NCBI RefSeq assembly: GCF_020537505.1
Contig: NZ_JAJBMO010000019.1
Coordinates: 1 to 64,000, forward strand
DNA length: 64,000 bases
Origin: Blautia glucerasea
Lineage (GTDB): Bacteria; Bacillota; Clostridia; Lachnospirales; Lachnospiraceae
Reading direction: 5' to 3'
Within the stretch, counting starts at the first letter, position 1. Each line of letters opens with the position of its first letter. Shown one piece after another: positions 60,245-64,000 of this stretch. A program made the position numbers and the translations under genes. The notes beneath the pieces were generated by a model. That model did not search any database and was not told where the DNA came from. It worked only from the letters and a program-made list of their open reading frames with translations.

Positions 60245-63200
60245 ATGGCAAGAAAGATGAAAACCATGGATGGTAACCATGCAGCCGCTCATGCATCATA
60301 CGCTTTTTCTGATGTAGCTGCAATTTACCCGATCACCCCTTCATCTGTTATGGCTGAGGCTACAGACGAGTGGGCAACCCAGGGAAGAAAGAACATCTTT
60401 GGACAGGAAGTACAGGTAACAGAGATGCAGTCTGAGGCTGGTGCTGCTGGTGCAGTACACGGATCTCTTGCAGCTGGTGCCCTTACTACTACCTATACAG
60501 CATCCCAGGGTCTGTTACTGATGATCCCGAACCTTTACAAGATTGCTGGTGAGCAGCTTCCAGGCGTATTCAACGTATCTGCCCGTGCACTTGCTTCCCA
60601 CGCACTTTCCATTTTCGGAGATCATTCCGATGTTATGGCCTGTCGTCAGACTGGTTGTGCAATGCTGTGTGAGTCTTCCGTACAGGAAGTCATGGACCTT
60701 ACTCCGGTAGCACATCTTGCAGCAATCAAGGGAAAAGTTCCGTTCATCAACTTCTTTGACGGATTCCGTACATCCCACGAGATCCAGAAGATTGAGACAT
60801 GGGACTATGAAGACCTGAAAGATATGGCAGATATGGACGCTATTCAGGCATTCCGTGATCACGCACTGAATCCGAACCATCCATGTCAGAGAGGTTCCGC
60901 TCAGAACCCGGATATCTTCTTCCAGGCAAGAGAGGCATGTAACCCATACTACGATGCTCTTCCGGCAGTCGTACAGGAGTACATGGACAAAGTTAACGCT
61001 AAGATCGGTACCGATTACAAGCTGTTCAACTACTATGGAGCAGCAGATGCAGAGCACGTTATCGTAGCTATGGGTTCTGTAAATGATACGATTGAGGAGA
61101 CAATCGACTACTTAATGGCAGCCGGCAGAAAAGTTGGTGTTGTTAAAGTTCGTCTTTACAGACCATTCTGCGCACAGGCTCTTATTGATGCTATTCCTGA
61201 GTCAGTTAAACAGATCACAGTTCTTGACAGAACAAAAGAGCCAGGAGCTCAGGGTGAGCCTCTGTATCTTGATGTTGTTGCTGCACTTAAGAACAGCAAA
61301 TTTGACGGCGTTAAGATCTTCTCCGGACGTTACGGACTTGGTTCCAAGGACACAACACCGGCTCAGATCGTAGCTGTTTATGACAATGCTGAGAAAGAGA
61401 AATTTACTCTTGGTATTGTTGATGATGTTACAAACCTTTCCCTTGAGACAGGCGCTCCGCTTGTAACTACTCCAGAGGGAACAACAAACTGTAAGTTCTG
61501 GGGACTTGGTGCTGATGGTACTGTAGGTGCTAACAAGAACTCCATCAAGATCATCGGTGACAATACAGATATGTACGCTCAGGCATACTTTGATTATGAC
61601 TCCAAGAAGTCCGGTGGTGTTACTATGTCCCACCTTCGTTTTGGTAAGAAACCGATCAAGTCTACCTACCTGATCCACAAAGCGAACTTTGTAGCATGTC
61701 ACAATCCGTCCTATGTGAACAAATATAACATGGTACAGGAGCTGGTTGACGGTGGTACATTCCTTCTGAACTGTGCATGGGATATGGAAGGCCTTGAGAA
61801 ACATCTTCCAGGACAGGTTAAGGCATTCATCGCTAACCACGGTATCAAATTCTACACCATCGACGGTGTTAAGATCGGTATCGAGACTGGCATGGGACCA
61901 ACACGTATCAATACAATCCTTCAGTCTGCATTCTTCAAGCTTACCGGAATCATTCCGGAGGAGCAGGCTATCGAGCTTATGAAGGCTGCTGCGAAAGCAA
62001 CATACGGACGTAAAGGTGATGATGTTGTTCAGAAGAACTGGGCAGCTATCGATGCTGGTGCTAAGCAGGTTGTTGAGATTCAGGTTCCGGAGAGCTGGAA
62101 AGATGCTGCAGACGAGGGTCTTCATATGACTCACGCTACAGAGGGACGTCAGGAAGTTGTTGATTTCGTTAACAACATCCAGGCTAAGGTTAATGCTCAG
62201 GAAGGTAATACACTGCCTGTATCTGCATTTAAAGATTATGTTGACGGTACTACACCATCCGGTGCTGCTGCATACGAGAAACGTGGTATCGCTGTAAATA
62301 TCCCTGTATGGAATCCGGAGAACTGTATCCAGTGTAACAGATGTGCTTATGTCTGCCCGCACGCAGTTATCCGTCCGGTAGCTCTTACAGCTGAAGAGGC
62401 TGCAAATGCTCCAGAGGGAATCAAGACATTACCAATGACTGGTATGAAAGATGAGTATCAGTTCACAATGACTGTATCCGCTCTTGACTGTACAGGATGT
62501 GGTTCCTGTGCGAACGTCTGCCCAGGTAAGAAAGGTGCTAAGGCACTTGCCATGGAAAACCTTGAAGCAAACATGGGAGAGCAGAAATACTTTGATTACG
62601 GTGTAACTCTTCCAGTTAAAGAAGACGTTATCGCTAAATTCAAAGAGACAACTGTTAAGGGAAGCCAGTTCAAACAGCCGCTTCTTGAGTTCTCAGGAGC
62701 TTGCGCTGGATGTGGTGAGACACCTTACGCAAAACTGATCACCCAGCTGTTTGGTGACAGAATGTACATTGCAAACGCTACAGGATGCTCCTCTATCTGG
62801 GGTAACTCCTCACCTTCTACACCATATACCGTAAATGCCAAGGGACAGGGTCCTGCATGGGGCAACTCCTTATTCGAGGACAACGCTGAGTTCGGTTATG
62901 GTATGCTTCTTGCTCAGAAAGCTATCCGTGATGGCCTGAAAGCAAAAGTTGAAGACGTTGTAGCTAACGGTGACAATGCAGATGTTAAAGCTGCTGGTCA
63001 GGAATGGCTGGATACTTTCGCATGCGGTGCTACCAACGGTGCAGCAACAGAGAAACTGGTTGCAGCTCTTGAGGCTTGTGGATGTGACAAGGCAAAAGAC
63101 ATTCTTACACAGAAAGACTTCCTTGCTAAGAAATCCCAGTGGATCTTCGGTGGTGACGGATGGGCTTACGATATCGGATTCGGTGGTGTTGACCATGTTC

Positions 63201-63787
63201 TCGCAAGCGGACGTGACATCAACGTTATGGTATTCGATACAGAGGTTTACTCCAACACAGGCGGACAGTCTTCCAAGTCTACACCTACAGGTGCGATCGC
63301 ACAGTTCGCAGCTGGCGGTAAAGAGACCAAGAAGAAAGATATGGCTTCTATCGCAATGAGCTATGGTTATGTATATGTTGCTCAGATCTCTATGGGAGCT
63401 GACTTCAACCAGGCTATCAAGGCAATTGCAGAGGCAGAGGCTTATCCGGGACCATCACTTATCATTGCATACGCTCCATGTATCAACCATGGTATCAAGA
63501 AAGGTATGTCAAAAGCTCAGACAGAGGAAGAGCTTGCTGTTAAGTGTGGATACTGGCACAACTTCCGCTTCAATCCAGCTGCTGAGGGAAGCAAGTTCAG
63601 TCTTGATTCCAAAGCACCAGATATGACAGATTATCAGGAATTCCTGAACGGTGAGGTTCGTTACAATTCCTTACAGCGTCAGAATCCAGAGAAAGCTGCC
63701 AGACTGTTTGCTAAGAACCAGTCCGAGGCTAAGGCAAGATACGAGTATCTGCAGAAGCTGATCACTCTGTACGGAACAGAGGAATAA
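60245..63787 (+). CDS. nifJ: Pyruvate:ferredoxin (flavodoxin) oxidoreductase
   Basis: Converts pyruvate and CoA to acetyl-CoA and CO2, reducing ferredoxin; the central step of energy metabolism in anaerobes. The 1,180-residue single-chain enzyme has all domains. The N-terminal pyrimidine-binding domain begins MKTMDGNHAAAHASYAFSDVAAIYPITPSS. Domain III has GRYGLGSKD. Two [4Fe-4S] motifs are CIQCNRCAYVCP (about 692) and CTGCGSCANVCPG (about 748). The TPP domain has CAGCGETPY (about 822) and GDGWAYDIGFGGVDH (about 970). Codon use is strongly biased, suggesting very high expression. AAGGAGG precedes the start. It has its own promoter and terminator. Confidence 0.98.
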   Translation: MARKMKTMDGNHAAAHASYAFSDVAAIYPITPSSVMAEATDEWATQGRKNIFGQEVQVTEMQSEAGAAGAVHGSLAAGALTTTYTASQGLLLMIPNLYKIAGEQLPGVFNVSARALASHALSIFGDHSDVMACRQTGCAMLCESSVQEVMDLTPVAHLAAIKGKVPFINFFDGFRTSHEIQKIETWDYEDLKDMADMDAIQAFRDHALNPNHPCQRGSAQNPDIFFQAREACNPYYDALPAVVQEYMDKVNAKIGTDYKLFNYYGAADAEHVIVAMGSVNDTIEETIDYLMAAGRKVGVVKVRLYRPFCAQALIDAIPESVKQITVLDRTKEPGAQGEPLYLDVVAALKNSKFDGVKIFSGRYGLGSKDTTPAQIVAVYDNAEKEKFTLGIVDDVTNLSLETGAPLVTTPEGTTNCKFWGLGADGTVGANKNSIKIIGDNTDMYAQAYFDYDSKKSGGVTMSHLRFGKKPIKSTYLIHKANFVACHNPSYVNKYNMVQELVDGGTFLLNCAWDMEGLEKHLPGQVKAFIANHGIKFYTIDGVKIGIETGMGPTRINTILQSAFFKLTGIIPEEQAIELMKAAAKATYGRKGDDVVQKNWAAIDAGAKQVVEIQVPESWKDAADEGLHMTHATEGRQEVVDFVNNIQAKVNAQEGNTLPVSAFKDYVDGTTPSGAAAYEKRGIAVNIPVWNPENCIQCNRCAYVCPHAVIRPVALTAEEAANAPEGIKTLPMTGMKDEYQFTMTVSALDCTGCGSCANVCPGKKGAKALAMENLEANMGEQKYFDYGVTLPVKEDVIAKFKETTVKGSQFKQPLLEFSGACAGCGETPYAKLITQLFGDRMYIANATGCSSIWGNSSPSTPYTVNAKGQGPAWGNSLFEDNAEFGYGMLLAQKAIRDGLKAKVEDVVANGDNADVKAAGQEWLDTFACGATNGAATEKLVAALEACGCDKAKDILTQKDFLAKKSQWIFGGDGWAYDIGFGGVDHVLASGRDINVMVFDTEVYSNTGGQSSKSTPTGAIAQFAAGGKETKKKDMASIAMSYGYVYVAQISMGADFNQAIKAIAEAEAYPGPSLIIAYAPCINHGIKKGMSKAQTEEELAVKCGYWHNFRFNPAAEGSKFSLDSKAPDMTDYQEFLNGEVRYNSLQRQNPEKAARLFAKNQSEAKARYEYLQKLITLYGTEE

Positions 63788-63867
63788 GAATTACCCGCGG
63801 CAAGTCCGCATTATAAATATATAATATAAACATGTAATGTTTATTATGTCGTAGCGTAAAGTGAGCC

Positions 63868-63908
63868 TGCGATACTGCCTAAGAAGGGTGGTATCACAGG
63901 CTTTTCTT
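63868..63908 (+). terminator. nifJ terminator
   Basis: GCCTGCGATAC pairs with GTATCACAGGC around a TGCCTAAGAAGGGTG loop, followed by TTTTCTT. The remaining bases to 64000 hold no recognisable gene. Confidence 0.8.
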
Positions 63909-64000
63909 GTGTGAATTAAATTCTGGGTGGCTACGGTGACTGACGTAGGCACAGCAGATGAAAAATTAGACAAGTTAATATGGCGTTTACTTAATTTTCG

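Noticed and set aside
61202..62362. Long open frame antisense to nifJ
   Set aside because: A by-product of the strongly biased codons of nifJ; composition is unusual and no motif is present.

Overview
The window reads as chromosome from a low-to-mid GC anaerobic Firmicute of the Lachnospiraceae, most likely Blautia or a close relative. This is inferred from gene content and style, not from a marker gene: pyruvate:ferredoxin oxidoreductase, a selenocysteine-containing SelD beside a formate channel, a GGGtGRT protein, AGGAGG ribosome binding sites, TTG/GTG starts and many small lysine-rich secreted proteins. Coding density is high and nearly every gene has a recognisable family.

Layout. 1-6.6 kb: a cytidylate kinase-like gene (minus), then a three-subunit molybdenum hydroxylase operon (FAD, 2Fe-2S, Mo subunits) followed by a two-part DUF6077-type membrane protein. 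6.6-12.7 kb: a lysine riboswitch with terminator controlling an NhaC-family transporter, an RluF-type pseudouridine synthase overlapping ligA, and metA. 12.7-19.5 kb: a cyclase gene fragment, tRNA-Arg(CCG), an SH3 membrane protein, and cell-surface genes (polysaccharide deacetylase with wall-binding repeats, NlpC/P60 protein). 19.5-26.7 kb: a PduL-type acyltransferase, then a compact operon of LRR protein, VWA protein, MoxR ATPase, transglutaminase-like protein and a TMEM198-like membrane protein. 26.8-31.2 kb: dTDP-rhamnose genes rfbA-rfbB-rfbD (no rfbC) and a MerR-methyltransferase fusion, all on the minus strand.

31.5-38.2 kb holds the most unusual structure. An ABC transporter permease gene on the minus strand is cut in two by a 3,318-bp insert carrying a large serine recombinase, small ORFs, a DUF4832 gene fragment and a GNAT gene. 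Both permease halves are present (37420-36731 and 33410-33308). The junctions behave like attL and attR with a shared TT core. Joining them restores the reading frame exactly, and the reconstructed 40-bp attP has inverted CAGAATG ends centred on the TT. This is either a recent insertion or a reversible switch in the transporter.

38.3-50.4 kb: phospholipid genes (flippase-like protein, pssA, psd) with queH, then argH, asd, a selenoprotein SelD with an in-frame UGA, a formate/nitrite channel, topB, a hexapeptide-repeat protein and TraX. 50.6-52.4 kb: an Fe-S scaffold protein and a GGGtGRT protein behind a near-perfect Rex box. 52.6-60 kb: secreted proteins, YbaK deacylase, an ABC-F ATPase, shikimate kinase and an Rrf2 regulator. 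60.2-63.8 kb: nifJ, with a strong promoter and a palindrome just downstream of the predicted transcription start.

Together the genes describe fermentative, redox-regulated, selenium-using metabolism with an active surface layer. Intergenic DNA also carries short recurrent palindromic motifs that look like small dispersed repeats.
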